A DNA stretch of 64,000 nt from Indolivaga capnocytophagoides DSM 22835 (GCF_000426485.1 NZ_AUFL01000016.1:55120-119119); one strand, 5' to 3'. Positions 46,521 through 55,632 are shown, counted from the first letter of the stretch. Numbers and translations are program-made. The notes: a model not told the origin generated them from the letters alone.

Positions 46521-46560
46521 GAGTAAGAACACTGACTCCCTTGTTCTTACTCTTTTATTT
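46521..46560 (+). terminator. Terminator within the tra operon
   Basis: GAGTAAGAACA (46521-46531) and TGTTCTTACTC (46542-46552) are perfect 11-base arms followed by a T-rich tail. It separates the fimbrillin-type gene from traI, so later tra genes need readthrough or their own promoter in the 40 bases before 46604. Confidence 0.78.
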
Positions 46561-46603
46561 CTCTCTTATTTATACAAATTACATCATTAAAAATCATTGA
46601 AAT

Positions 46604-47233
46604 ATGAAAACGAAATTCTTCATGTTGTGCGTGAGCCTTGTGCTTTTCACTTCAAATATATCAGCCCAATGGACAGTCTGGGACCCGAGTAACTTCACTC
46701 AGAGTATTGTCAATACCAGCAAACAGATCGTACAGACATCAACGACTGCCCAAAATATGGTCAACAATTTTAAAGAAGTTCAAAAGGTGTATAATCAGGG
46801 CAAACAATACTACGATGCACTCAAAGCCGTGAACGGCTTGGTCAAAGATGCCAAGAAGGTGCAAAGAACCATCCTTATGGTCGGTGAAATATCCGATATC
46901 TATGTACACAGTTTTCAAAAGATGTTGTCCGATCCCAATTATTCCATCGAAGAACTCAATGCCATAGCCAACGGATATACTCGCCTGTTGGAACAAAGCA
47001 ATGACGTTTTGAGCGAACTAAAAGGGGTTGTGAATATCAGTACACTATCTCTTTCCGATAAAGACCGTATTGATGTGGTTAACTCCTGTTATGATGCAAT
47101 GCTTGATTATCGTAATCTGGTTCGATATTATACAAATAAGAATATCGGTGTTTCCTATTTGCGAGCCAAGAAGAAAGGCGAAACAGCCCGTGTGAATGCT
47201 TTGTATGGTAATCCTTCGGATCGTTATTGGTAA
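46604..47233 (+). CDS. traI: TraI (DUF4141), VirB5-like
   Basis: 209 aa. A cleavable signal peptide (about 1-22, ending SNISAQ) is followed by a helical periplasmic body: WTVWDPSNFTQSIVNTSKQIVQTS, DALKAVNGLVKDAKKVQ and FQKMLSDPNYSIEELNAI. This is the DUF4141 protein of the CTnDOT-type operon. By size, export and helical content it is comparable to VirB5 of other type IV systems. Confidence 0.85.
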   Translation: MKTKFFMLCVSLVLFTSNISAQWTVWDPSNFTQSIVNTSKQIVQTSTTAQNMVNNFKEVQKVYNQGKQYYDALKAVNGLVKDAKKVQRTILMVGEISDIYVHSFQKMLSDPNYSIEELNAIANGYTRLLEQSNDVLSELKGVVNISTLSLSDKDRIDVVNSCYDAMLDYRNLVRYYTNKNIGVSYLRAKKKGETARVNALYGNPSDRYW

Positions 47234-47253
47234 AATCCTAAATAAGAAGAAAT

Positions 47254-48246
47254 ATGGATTTCGATCAATTTCATCAAACCCTGCGGACGCTTTACGATCA
47301 GATGATGCCCTTATGTGGCAATATGATTGGCATCGCCAAAGGAATAGCAGGACTGGGAGCCTTATTCTATGTGGCATACCGTGTTTGGCAATCCCTATCA
47401 AGAGCTGAACCGATAGATGTCTATCCTCTACTGCGTCCTTTTGCCATTGGCCTTTGTATTATGTTTTTCCCGTCCGTTGTGCTTGGAACAATTAACAGCA
47501 TTATGAGTCCTGTGGTACAGGGGACAAATGGAATGCTGCAATCCGAAACACTGGATATGCAAAAGTATGCAGAGATGAAAGACAAACTGGAATACGAAGC
47601 CATGAAACGTAATCCTGAGACAGCTTACTTAGTAGACAACGAGATTTTCGAAGAGAAGCTGGATCAACTGGGCATTACCGATGTAGGAGAAATAGCAGGA
47701 ATGTATATTGAGCGTGGATTGTATAATGCAAAGAAGTGGATACGGGAAGCTTTTCGGGAGATATTGGAAATAGTCTTTAAAGCTGCTGCTTTGATTATTG
47801 ATGTGATACGCACCTTCTTTCTGATTGTTCTTTCGATTCTCGGACCACTGGCTTTTGCCATATCTGTCTGGGATGGCTTTCAATCGACACTCACACAGTG
47901 GATCACACGCTATATCTCCGTTTATCTATGGCTTCCTGTTTCCGATCTGTTCAGTACGATACTGGCAAGGCTTCAATCCTTAATGCTCCAATCGGATATT
48001 GAACGAATGCAGACCGACCCGAACTTCTCGCTGGATAGCTCAGATGCCATCTACATAGTCTTTCTCATCATTGGGATTGTCGGTTATTTCACTATACCGA
48101 CTGTTGCGGGATGGATTATCTCGGCAGGTGGCATGGGTAATTTCGGTAAGAATGTAAACAATACAGCAACCAAAGCCGGAGCAATGGCCGGTGGTGTCGG
48201 AGGTGCTGCTGCCGGAAATATTGTAGGACGCTTGAAAGGGCGGTAA
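47254..48246 (+). CDS. traJ: TraJ, polytopic VirB6-like membrane protein
   Basis: 330 aa. Hydrophobic segments near 25-45, 60-80, 180-205, 215-235 and 265-300 mark a polytopic inner-membrane protein. The opening DFDQFHQTLRTLYDQMMPLC and the Gly/Ala-rich C-terminus (AGAMAGGVGGAAAGNIVGRL) are usual for TraJ. It should form part of the inner-membrane channel. It starts 20 bases after traI. Confidence 0.87.
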   Translation: MDFDQFHQTLRTLYDQMMPLCGNMIGIAKGIAGLGALFYVAYRVWQSLSRAEPIDVYPLLRPFAIGLCIMFFPSVVLGTINSIMSPVVQGTNGMLQSETLDMQKYAEMKDKLEYEAMKRNPETAYLVDNEIFEEKLDQLGITDVGEIAGMYIERGLYNAKKWIREAFREILEIVFKAAALIIDVIRTFFLIVLSILGPLAFAISVWDGFQSTLTQWITRYISVYLWLPVSDLFSTILARLQSLMLQSDIERMQTDPNFSLDSSDAIYIVFLIIGIVGYFTIPTVAGWIISAGGMGNFGKNVNNTATKAGAMAGGVGGAAAGNIVGRLKGR

Positions 48247-48278
48247 ATGTCTAATCTCAATCATCTAATCAAAAAACA

Positions 48279-48902
48279 ATGGAATTTAAATCATTAAAAA
48301 ATATCGAATCGAGCTTTAAGCAACTCCGCATCTTCGGTATTGTTTTTCTCTGTTTGTGTGCTGCTATTGCAGGCTACTCCATTTGGAGTGCCTACAATTT
48401 TGCAGAAGCACAACGCCAGAAGATCTATGTGCTGGATAACGGAAAGTCCCTGATGCTCGCTCTTTCGCAGGACTTGTCGCAGAACCGTCCTGTGGAAGCC
48501 CGTGAACATGTCAGACGTTTTCACGAACTGTTCTTTACGCTCTCCCCTGATAAGTCTGCCATTGAAAGCAATATCCAACGGGCATTGCTCTTGTCGGATA
48601 AGTCAGCTTTCAATTATTACAAAGACCTATCGGAGAAAGGATATTACAATCGGGTCATCTCTGGGAATATCAATCAGACGATACAGGTCGACAGTATTTC
48701 CTGTAATCTGGATGTCTATCCTTATCAGGTTATCACCTATGCCCGTCAGATGATTATCAGAGAAAGCAATATCACAGAACGAAGTCTTGTGACAACCTGT
48801 AAACTGCTGAACTCTGTCCGCTCAGATAATAATCCGCACGGATTCAGTATCGAAGCTTTCGAAATACGGGAAAATAAGGATTTAAGGGTATTGGACCGAT
48901 AA
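48279..48902 (+). CDS. traK: TraK, VirB8-like
   Basis: 207 aa. A short cytoplasmic N-terminus (FKSLKNIESSFKQLRIFG), one membrane helix (about 20-40) and a periplasmic domain (HVRRFHELFFTLSPDKSAIESNI, YYNRVISGNINQTIQVD, then IIRESNITERSLVTTC) make up the TraK layout. It corresponds in topology to VirB8, the assembly factor of type IV secretion. Confidence 0.87.
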   Translation: MEFKSLKNIESSFKQLRIFGIVFLCLCAAIAGYSIWSAYNFAEAQRQKIYVLDNGKSLMLALSQDLSQNRPVEAREHVRRFHELFFTLSPDKSAIESNIQRALLLSDKSAFNYYKDLSEKGYYNRVISGNINQTIQVDSISCNLDVYPYQVITYARQMIIRESNITERSLVTTCKLLNSVRSDNNPHGFSIEAFEIRENKDLRVLDR

Positions 48903-48913
48903 AATGCTGAGAT

Positions 48914-49198
48914 ATGAAAGAACGAATTAAAGAACTAGGCTACTGGCTGGAAGATAAGCTTAAAGGCCTTTGTGGGGAGATTACTCCTGACAAAAGGCTG
49001 ACCGTAATTGTCATCATGCTTTTGTTCTTTACGATATTGAACCTGTATTTCACATTTACGGCAATCAGTAATTGGGGAAGGGAACAGGAACGCAGGGATC
49101 AGTTAAAGATAGAGCATATCAAACAACTCGAACTGGAAAAGACCAAACCGAAAGATGCGGTATTCGATTCGGATAGTACTAACAATAAAACAGATTAA
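48914..49198 (+). CDS. traL: TraL (DUF3989)
   Basis: 94 aa. A basic N-terminus is followed by one membrane helix (about 38-58, VIVIMLLFFTILNLYFTFTA) and a charged C-terminal tail. It matches the small TraL protein between traK and traM in this operon type. No enzymatic motif is present. It probably stabilises the membrane complex. Confidence 0.75.
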   Translation: MKERIKELGYWLEDKLKGLCGEITPDKRLTVIVIMLLFFTILNLYFTFTAISNWGREQERRDQLKIEHIKQLELEKTKPKDAVFDSDSTNNKTD

Positions 49199-49202
49199 TC
49201 AT

Positions 49203-50489
49203 ATGGCAGATAAACCAAAACTAAGTGAAGAGCAAAAACAAAAGCTAAAGAAATATGCGATTTTCGCATTAATGGCGATTGTTTGCGCAGGATGTATTTG
49301 GCTGATTATCTCTCCATCGGAGAAAGAAAAAGCCAAAGAGCAGATAGGTATGGGCTTCAATGCCGATATACCAGATCCCAAAGGAGACGGTATCATTGGA
49401 GATAAAAAAGATGCCTACGAACAGGAACAGATGAAGGAACGGCAGAAAGAGCGGATGCAGTCCTTACAAGGCTATGCCGATATGCTGGAAAGTTCCAAAA
49501 GTGAACGGGTGACTATCAATCTGGATGATGAGCCTCAGCAGGCTATTAAGAAAGAGAAAGATCCGATTAATAATTCGGTATCGGCCTACAGGGATATCCA
49601 CCGGACATTGGGTAATTTCTATGAGAAGCCCAATGACGATCCAGAGAAGGAAGAGGTGAAAAAGAAACTCGAGGAACTGGAAGCCAAGATGCAAGATAAG
49701 GACAATAAACAGTCGGCTGTCGATGAACAACTATTACTGATGGAAAAGTCTTACGAGATGGCAGCCAAGTATATGCCACAGACACAGTCCGAGTCTCCAA
49801 TGACAAATTCCAATTCATTGAAAAGCAAGATTGATAATTATGGGAAGGATAATTCGTCTAAAAATGGGAAGACAACAGTGAGTCCTATCCGTCAGATACA
49901 AAAGAATACGGTTTCATTACTGGCTCAAAATGTTACTAATGAAGAGTTGTATCAAATGTATGACCAGCCACGAAACACAGGTTTCAATACAATGGATGGA
50001 GAGATGGGGGTAAGTAGTAAAAATACAATCTCTGCGGTTATCCATGATGATCAGACAGTGATTGACGGACAAACTACCCATCTGCGATTGACTGAACCGT
50101 TGGTAGCAGGAACTACTCTTATTCCTGAAAATACCATTCTGACAGGTATTGCTAAAATACAAGGTGAACGGTTGGATATACTGATATCCTCTATTGAGTA
50201 TGAAGGAACAATCATTCCTGTAGAAATGGTCACTTACGATACGGACGGACAGAAAGGTATTCATATACCGGGATCACTGGAGATGAATGCAGCCAAAGAA
50301 ATTGTAGCCAATATGGGAAACAGTGTAGGAACAAGCTTTACGATGACTCAGAGTACTGGAGCACAACTGGCATCCGATCTCAGTAAGGGAGCTATACAGG
50401 GTGTATCGGCATATATGCAGAAAAAAATACGACAGGTAAAGGTTACCCTTAAATCGGGCTATCGGATCATTCTGATGCCCAAACAGTAA
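49203..50489 (+). CDS. traM: TraM, VirB10-like
   Basis: 428 aa from ATG 49203. Codons upstream of that point overlap traL and do not resemble the family. It has a cytoplasmic KPKLSEEQKQKLKKYAIFA, one membrane helix (about 17-36), and a long charged, probably extended linker (about 60-250). A C-terminal beta-rich domain reads AVIHDDQTVIDGQTTHLRL, LVAGTTLIPENTILTGIA and GIHIPGSLEMNAAKEI. The layout is that of VirB10, bridging inner and outer membranes. Confidence 0.87.
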   Translation: MADKPKLSEEQKQKLKKYAIFALMAIVCAGCIWLIISPSEKEKAKEQIGMGFNADIPDPKGDGIIGDKKDAYEQEQMKERQKERMQSLQGYADMLESSKSERVTINLDDEPQQAIKKEKDPINNSVSAYRDIHRTLGNFYEKPNDDPEKEEVKKKLEELEAKMQDKDNKQSAVDEQLLLMEKSYEMAAKYMPQTQSESPMTNSNSLKSKIDNYGKDNSSKNGKTTVSPIRQIQKNTVSLLAQNVTNEELYQMYDQPRNTGFNTMDGEMGVSSKNTISAVIHDDQTVIDGQTTHLRLTEPLVAGTTLIPENTILTGIAKIQGERLDILISSIEYEGTIIPVEMVTYDTDGQKGIHIPGSLEMNAAKEIVANMGNSVGTSFTMTQSTGAQLASDLSKGAIQGVSAYMQKKIRQVKVTLKSGYRIILMPKQ

Positions 50490-50541
50490 AGAGTTTACAA
50501 CTGAATAAAAACAAGTATTTATTAATCGAAGAAATAAAACA

Positions 50542-51507
50542 ATGAAGAAATATATTATTGTATTAGCATTGATGCTGACAACGATTGTTGCTCATGCGCA
50601 GAATGAAACAAAGCCAAAAGATATGCAGGAAGATCTGCAACAGGTATTGAAACCCACTTATGGGGATTATTACGAAGGACTGAGTAAAAAGATAACCTTT
50701 GACAGGATGATTCCTCCTTACGGATTGGAAGTAACTTTTGAGAAGACCGTGCATGTCATTTTTCCTGCTCCGATTCGGTATGTGGACTTAGGATCGAGTA
50801 ATATCATTGCAGGAAAGGCGGGAAGCTCGGAGAATGTGTTACGCATTAAAGCGGCTATTCGTGGTTTTGAAACCGAAACGAATATGGCTGTAATAACCGA
50901 AGAAGGAAGCTACTATACTTTCAATATTAAATATGCCGATGAACCGGAAAAGCTAAATATCGAAATGAAAGACTTTATGCATGATGGTATAGCTACGAAT
51001 AGACCGAATAATTCGATGGAAGTTTACCTGGAGGAACTCGGAAGTGAATCTCCCCGTATCGTTTACCTGATTAATCGTTCCATCTATCAGAATGACAAAC
51101 GAATTGTAAAACATATCGGATCGAAACGTTTCGGTATCCAGTATCTACTTAAAGGTATTTACAGTCACAATGGACTTTTGTATCTGCATACGCAGATCAA
51201 GAATTCAACGAATGTTCCTTTTGATATTGACTTTATCCGATTCAAGATTGTAGATAAGAAGATGGTAAAACAAACTGCTGTTCAGGAAACGGTGATCTAT
51301 CCGCTTCGGGCTTACAATTTCGTTTCACAGGTTGAAGCTAATCGGACGGAGCGAACCGTCTTTACCATTGATAAGATAACGATCCCGAATGATAAGCAGT
51401 TGGTCATTGAACTTTTTGAAAAGAACGGTGGACGCAATCAGACCTTTGTCATAGAGAACGATGATCTGATATGGGCAGAGCAGATTAATGAGTTAAAGAT
51501 TAAATAA
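50542..51507 (+). CDS. traN: TraN (DUF4138), VirB9-like
   Basis: 321 aa. A signal peptide (about 1-19, ending AHAQ) precedes a beta-rich body: EKTVHVIFPAPIRYVDLGSS, ENVLRIKAAIRGF, SYYTFNIKYADEP, then HNGLLYLHTQIKNSTNVPFDI. This is the DUF4138 protein TraN, with the two-domain exported build of VirB9. It would pair with TraM and TraO in the outer-membrane core of the channel. Confidence 0.88.
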   Translation: MKKYIIVLALMLTTIVAHAQNETKPKDMQEDLQQVLKPTYGDYYEGLSKKITFDRMIPPYGLEVTFEKTVHVIFPAPIRYVDLGSSNIIAGKAGSSENVLRIKAAIRGFETETNMAVITEEGSYYTFNIKYADEPEKLNIEMKDFMHDGIATNRPNNSMEVYLEELGSESPRIVYLINRSIYQNDKRIVKHIGSKRFGIQYLLKGIYSHNGLLYLHTQIKNSTNVPFDIDFIRFKIVDKKMVKQTAVQETVIYPLRAYNFVSQVEANRTERTVFTIDKITIPNDKQLVIELFEKNGGRNQTFVIENDDLIWAEQINELKIK

Positions 51508-51553
51508 GATCAGGGTTATAGACTCTTTTATTACACACAAATACAATAATAAA

Positions 51554-52135
51554 ATGTATAAATATAAAATAGCTTTAATAATCATATTGAGCCTTGTCCT
51601 TATCGGACAGGCTCATGCACAACGTTATTTGCCCGGACAAAAAGGAATTCAGGTGATAGGTGGTTTTGTGGATGGATTTAATCCGGAAAAGAAAGACGGA
51701 CAGGCTTTCTTTGGTGGCATTGCTTTATCGACTTATACAAACAATGGTAACCGATGGACCTTCGGTGGAGAATACTTGCAAAAGTCTTATGAGTATAAAG
51801 ATAAGCTGATACCCATATCTCAGATAACAGCTGAAGGGGGGTATTATCTGAAATTCTTATCTGATCCAAGCAAAACAGTATTCTTCTCAGTGGGGCTTTC
51901 CGCTGTTGCAGGGTATGAAACGATTAATTGGGGGAAGGAATTACTGTTCGACGGAGCAAGCATCACAACAAAGGATAATTTCTTATACGGTGGTGCGGTT
52001 AGCTTTGAGATAGAAACTTATCTGACTGATAGGCTTGTGTTATTGCTCAATGCACGGGAACGGGTATTGCTAGGATCGGACATCAATAAATTCCATACAC
52101 AAATCGGTATGGGGATTAAGATAATTATCAATTAG
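51554..52135 (+). CDS. traO: TraO, exported beta-barrel-like transfer protein
   Basis: 193 aa. A signal peptide (about 1-22, ending AHAQR) is followed by alternating beta strands (GIQVIGGFVDGF, RWTFGGEYLQKSYEY, GGYYLKFLSD, LVLLLNARERVLLGSDINKF). It ends in an amphipathic strand IKIIIN, as in outer-membrane barrels. This is the usual TraO pattern. Its stop codon overlaps the tail of a reverse-strand YciI-like gene by 4 bases. Confidence 0.82.
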   Translation: MYKYKIALIIILSLVLIGQAHAQRYLPGQKGIQVIGGFVDGFNPEKKDGQAFFGGIALSTYTNNGNRWTFGGEYLQKSYEYKDKLIPISQITAEGGYYLKFLSDPSKTVFFSVGLSAVAGYETINWGKELLFDGASITTKDNFLYGGAVSFEIETYLTDRLVLLLNARERVLLGSDINKFHTQIGMGIKIIIN

Positions 52136-52416
52136 ATAAAGCGTTCAAAACCATCAGCATATTTGGTCGGAAGGAATTCAATGATATCGTAAGTTGCAAC
52201 CTTATTGATATAGAACGGATCGGCTTTCATAATTTCCAAAGCAAGTTCTTTTGTTGCTGCTCTGCATAAGATAACACCTCCGTTACGAGGTTCCTGTCGT
52301 CCTGAAGCAATAAAATATCCTTCTTTATAATTTATATCTAAGTAAGTGCGGTGCATACCCAGATATTTTTCAACCTCACTTAGTGGTTTCTGATAGGTTA
52401 GAACGAAAATAAACAT
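52132..52416 (-). CDS. YciI-like protein, reverse strand within the tra operon
   Basis: 94 aa from the ATG read at 52416. An upstream extension to 52512 would overlap the next tra gene and is not family-like. FIFVLTYQKPLSEVEKYLGMHRTYLD and GGVILCRAATKELALEIMKADPFYINKVATYDIIEF fit the YCII-related ferredoxin-like fold, with an HR pair near residue 22. The enzyme role of most members is unknown. It is the only reverse-strand gene between traA and traQ and is likely a late addition with its own promoter in the 41 bases before 52458. Confidence 0.72.
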   Translation of the reverse strand: MFIFVLTYQKPLSEVEKYLGMHRTYLDINYKEGYFIASGRQEPRNGGVILCRAATKELALEIMKADPFYINKVATYDIIEFLPTKYADGFERFI

Positions 52417-52457
52417 AACATTCAAATTTGAAACAAAAGTAAAAAATAGAAATCGAG

Positions 52458-52889
52458 ATGAGAAGAATAGCATCATATATAATTTACACGATACTGATTG
52501 CATGTATCGCATGTGCCTGTAGCGACGATATTGATATTCGCCAAGGTTATAAATTCAAGGTTACTCACCTGCCTGTGCCGAAAAAGCTAAAAGTTGGACA
52601 GACGGCTGAGATTCGGTGTCAGTTGGAACGATCTGGCAAATACGATAATGCAAAGTATTATCTGCGGTATTTTCAACCGGATGGCAAAGGGGAATTAAGA
52701 ATGGATGACGGAACGGTATTTCTACCGAACGACACTTATGAGTTGACTAAAGATACGTTTCGTCTGTATTATACATCTAAGTCAGAGGACCAACAGGTGA
52801 TTGACATTTACTTTGAGGATAATTATCAGAATACTTATCAGCTTTCATTTTCTTTTAATAATGATAATTCGGAAGGAGACAAAGAATGA
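52458..52889 (+). CDS. traQ: TraQ (DUF3872) lipoprotein
   Basis: 143 aa. The N-terminal export segment ends in a Cys cluster (ACIACACSDD) that gives a lipobox. The mature part, with QGYKFKVTHLPVPKKLKVGQTAEIRC and RYFQPDGKGELRMDDGT, matches DUF3872, the TraQ protein. The TraP primase that lies between traO and traQ in CTnDOT is missing. Its stop overlaps a 35-codon frame by the TGATG pattern. Confidence 0.82.
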   Translation: MRRIASYIIYTILIACIACACSDDIDIRQGYKFKVTHLPVPKKLKVGQTAEIRCQLERSGKYDNAKYYLRYFQPDGKGELRMDDGTVFLPNDTYELTKDTFRLYYTSKSEDQQVIDIYFEDNYQNTYQLSFSFNNDNSEGDKE

Positions 52890-52993
52890 TGACAATGATG
52901 GTTATTTCGTATGTGTCCACTTGGATAAGTATTATTTATTCGTTGGTGACGGCTCCGAGTGATATAGAGTTATGGGGCAAAGAAATGGAATAG
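52886..52993 (+). CDS. Possible 35-aa membrane peptide at end of tra operon
   Basis: ATG at 52886 overlaps the traQ stop (ATGA). The frame is MMTMMVISYVSTWISIIYSL followed by a short polar tail, one hydrophobic stretch. It sits where traR (a lysozyme-like gene) would be expected and may be a remnant or a genuine small peptide. The operon terminator follows 23 bases later. Confidence 0.3.
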   Translation: MMTMMVISYVSTWISIIYSLVTAPSDIELWGKEME

Positions 52994-53016
52994 TTGCTGT
53001 ATCTAAAAAATAAAGG

Positions 53017-53048
53017 AAGCTGGAGAATCTAAATTCTCTGGCTTTTTT
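53017..53048 (+). terminator. End of the tra operon
   Basis: AGC.GGAGAAT (53018-53028) pairs with ATTCTCT.GCT (around 53033-53043), followed by six T. It marks the end of the recognisable transfer operon. Confidence 0.75.
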
Positions 53049-53085
53049 GTATTTTTATTACAAATAACAATTAGATGAGTTCAAG

Positions 53086-53652
53086 ATGAATTGGATAAAT
53101 GTCTTTGAAAATATAGGCTTCTTTGCAGTCGGCGCCACAGGTATATCTGGGATTATTATTTATCTGTTTAAAAAGATATTTGAGCAACAGATATCCTTAT
53201 ACAAAGAAAAAAGTATTTACCGCTTTTCTAAGGTATATACAGATAGGCTTGATATCATACGTGAAGTATATCGGAGATTAGTTAAAGCGGAATACTCCAT
53301 TGAAATCCTCATGAGGCCTATTACTATTGGAGTAAGAAAATCAGAAGAGGAATTAGAAAATGAAGCTTGTTGTGACTACACTTCTCTATTTCAATATTAC
53401 CAAGAAAATGAAATAATCTTTGAAGATGATACTATTACCCTTATAAATGATATTAAAAATCGGTTCGATAAAGTTTGGAAATCCTATAATTCCATGAAAT
53501 TTATGGAAACAGCAAGAGGTAGTGAGCCTTGGGCCAAATCAATAGAAAACTCGATCACTGTATATGAAGAGGAGATAGTTAATGAAATTCCAAAATTAAA
53601 GAAGCTCCTCAAAAAGCAATTCCAAAAAGAGTTTGATTTATTACAGGCGTAA
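53086..53652 (+). CDS. Membrane-anchored hypothetical protein, 188 aa
   Basis: One N-terminal membrane helix (about 8-28, IGFFAVGATGISGIIIYLF) is followed by a long helical cytoplasmic part rich in Glu, Lys and Arg, with YRFSKVYTDRLDIIREVYRRLVKAEYSI. I do not recognise a family. It opens the gene group that includes AbiH, so a defence-associated role is possible. It ends 11 bases before the next gene. Confidence 0.55.
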   Translation: MNWINVFENIGFFAVGATGISGIIIYLFKKIFEQQISLYKEKSIYRFSKVYTDRLDIIREVYRRLVKAEYSIEILMRPITIGVRKSEEELENEACCDYTSLFQYYQENEIIFEDDTITLINDIKNRFDKVWKSYNSMKFMETARGSEPWAKSIENSITVYEEEIVNEIPKLKKLLKKQFQKEFDLLQA

Positions 53653-53663
53653 TTGAAATATTT

Positions 53664-54245
53664 ATGAGTATGTTAAGTAAGGGAGGTAAAGGTTATTGCA
53701 TAATGTGTGCAGAAATCCTTCCTCAGAATATAGATGATGTTTTTTGTAATAATTGTAGAAGTAAATATCGTTACCCTATAAATAAAGGCTGCTATTGTCA
53801 TATCTGTGGACAAAAAGGATTGTTTAGTCACTTATACCCCATCTGTATGGAATGCAAAGGACTCGACAGAGAGGGATTAGATGCACAAAGTGATATTTAC
53901 AAGAAATGGCTAGCGAAATATAGTCTAGCTCCTATTGATAACTTAAAGCCATTATGGGCAAGTATGCCTGAGAAAAACGATACTGTATATAATGCAGATA
54001 TAATAAAACTAATAGAAGTAACCAATTTGAAGAGAAGCTTTGATTTAAATAATATTTTCAAGGATGATATCCGAAGTAATAGTCGAATCCTGAATATCCT
54101 CGAAAGATGGAATAGAAAGTTATATGTTGATCCTCCCACAATAATAAGAAATAACGACTCTTATATATTTAAGGATGGTCGCCACCGAACCATTGCTGCT
54201 TATTACTTACAAGCCAAAACAATACCTGTGTTCTTAAAGAAGTAA
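53664..54245 (+). CDS. Zinc-ribbon plus ParB-like domain protein
   Basis: 193 aa. The N-terminal half has paired Cys motifs (CIMC, CNNC, CHIC, CMEC), a double zinc ribbon. The C-terminal end has DPPTIIRNNDSYIFKDGRHRTIAAYYL and IPVFL, the ParB/Srx-fold core with the DGRHR box. ParB-fold proteins of this box type can bind or hydrolyse CTP or ATP, or act as nucleases. Which applies here is unknown. The fusion with zinc ribbons suggests nucleic-acid contact. It starts 11 bases after the membrane protein gene and ends 33 bases before abiH. Confidence 0.65.
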   Translation: MSMLSKGGKGYCIMCAEILPQNIDDVFCNNCRSKYRYPINKGCYCHICGQKGLFSHLYPICMECKGLDREGLDAQSDIYKKWLAKYSLAPIDNLKPLWASMPEKNDTVYNADIIKLIEVTNLKRSFDLNNIFKDDIRSNSRILNILERWNRKLYVDPPTIIRNNDSYIFKDGRHRTIAAYYLQAKTIPVFLKK

Positions 54246-54278
54246 TGGTATTTTATCTTTTATATTAAAAATTTAAGC

Positions 54279-55580
54279 ATGAATAGAATTATAATCATTG
54301 GTAATGGATTTGATAGGGCACACAATCTAAAAACAGGATATCGGGAGTTTATAGATGATTATTGGAGTAATTTCACCAATCAAATAATAGATCAAATTGG
54401 ATTAACATATGGCATTGATACAGTAATTAGACCTTATTCGGATGGCTACGTGCGTATTGAAGTGAAAAGTAGGAATGAGACTTCCATCTCTGATAAGAAA
54501 TCTGTTTTTCTGTGTGAGGATGAAAATCCTTATAATAATTTACTTCGACTAATTGAAGAATACCACGAAATGTTTAAAACAAAAAGAATTATTGTACATT
54601 TCGAGAATAAGTTTTTTGAACATATAACCACTCAATGCTACTTAACAAGCTGGTTAGATATTGAAAACGAGTATTATGATACGTTGAAAAAGCTTCTTTC
54701 GGAGGAAGACCGGATAAAACGAAATGAAAAGGTTATTAAGCTAAATGAAGAATTCTCTGCTATCACAAAACTGTTGGAGGAGTATTTGACAAGTATCGTT
54801 GAAAACGAAAAAATACAAAAACATGAATCTATACAGAAAGCTTTTTCAAGCTTGATTGAAATTGAAGATGTTGCAACATCTAAACGAAAGGAATTTGTTA
54901 ATTCTATCTTTTCTGATATTTACCGTTTTGACAATCCTATGGAATTCGAAGAGGATAAGATGAATGATCCTCAATATAATCTATGTAATACTGAAGACGA
55001 ATCCAGAATATACTTCATTGAAAAAAATATTGAAAGAAATTCTTTCAAAGAACGTTATTGCCTTCCAAATACATTATTATTAAACTTTAATTATACGAAA
55101 ACGGCAGAAATGCTATACACAAACGATGGCGCAGATTATGAATTTATCAATATCCATGGAGAATTAAACTGCAACAAGAATCCCATAATATTTGGATATG
55201 GTGATGAACTAGATGATAGCTATTCAGAGATAGAAAAATTACAGGATAACCATTTTTTGGATAACATTAAATCTATAAAATACCATCAGACACGAAATTA
55301 CAGAACCCTGTTAAAGTTTATTGAATCTGGGATATATCAGGTTTTTGTTATGGGGCATTCATGCGGAAATTCAGACAGAACTTTATTAAATACCCTGTTT
55401 GAACACGATAATTGTGTGTCTCTAAAGGTTTATTACAGGCAGTTTAAAAATGGTTCCGATGATTATAGTAATTTAATAAGAAATATATCACGTAATTTTA
55501 ATGATAAACACAAAATGCGTGACATAGTTGTAAATTGGGAGGATTCTTTACCATTGGTTCCTAGCAAAGAAGTAATATAA
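54279..55580 (+). CDS. abiH: AbiH-family abortive infection protein
   Basis: 433 aa. It opens with MNRIIIIGNGFDRAHNLKTGY, the AbiH hallmark (a nucleotide-binding-like GNGFD loop). A long helical middle follows, then LLNFNYTKTAEMLY, INIHGELNCNKNPIIFGYG and VFVMGHSCGNSDRTLLNTLF, the family's C-terminal conserved segments. AbiH was described as a phage abortive-infection protein in lactococci (established), but its mechanism is not known to me. It stands between the ParB-like gene and a nuclease-like gene. Confidence 0.85.
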   Translation: MNRIIIIGNGFDRAHNLKTGYREFIDDYWSNFTNQIIDQIGLTYGIDTVIRPYSDGYVRIEVKSRNETSISDKKSVFLCEDENPYNNLLRLIEEYHEMFKTKRIIVHFENKFFEHITTQCYLTSWLDIENEYYDTLKKLLSEEDRIKRNEKVIKLNEEFSAITKLLEEYLTSIVENEKIQKHESIQKAFSSLIEIEDVATSKRKEFVNSIFSDIYRFDNPMEFEEDKMNDPQYNLCNTEDESRIYFIEKNIERNSFKERYCLPNTLLLNFNYTKTAEMLYTNDGADYEFINIHGELNCNKNPIIFGYGDELDDSYSEIEKLQDNHFLDNIKSIKYHQTRNYRTLLKFIESGIYQVFVMGHSCGNSDRTLLNTLFEHDNCVSLKVYYRQFKNGSDDYSNLIRNISRNFNDKHKMRDIVVNWEDSLPLVPSKEVI

Positions 55581-55632
55581 TTGATAATCTATATATACTT
55601 ATAAATTAATCTCTTTTGTTTTTTATTAAAAT

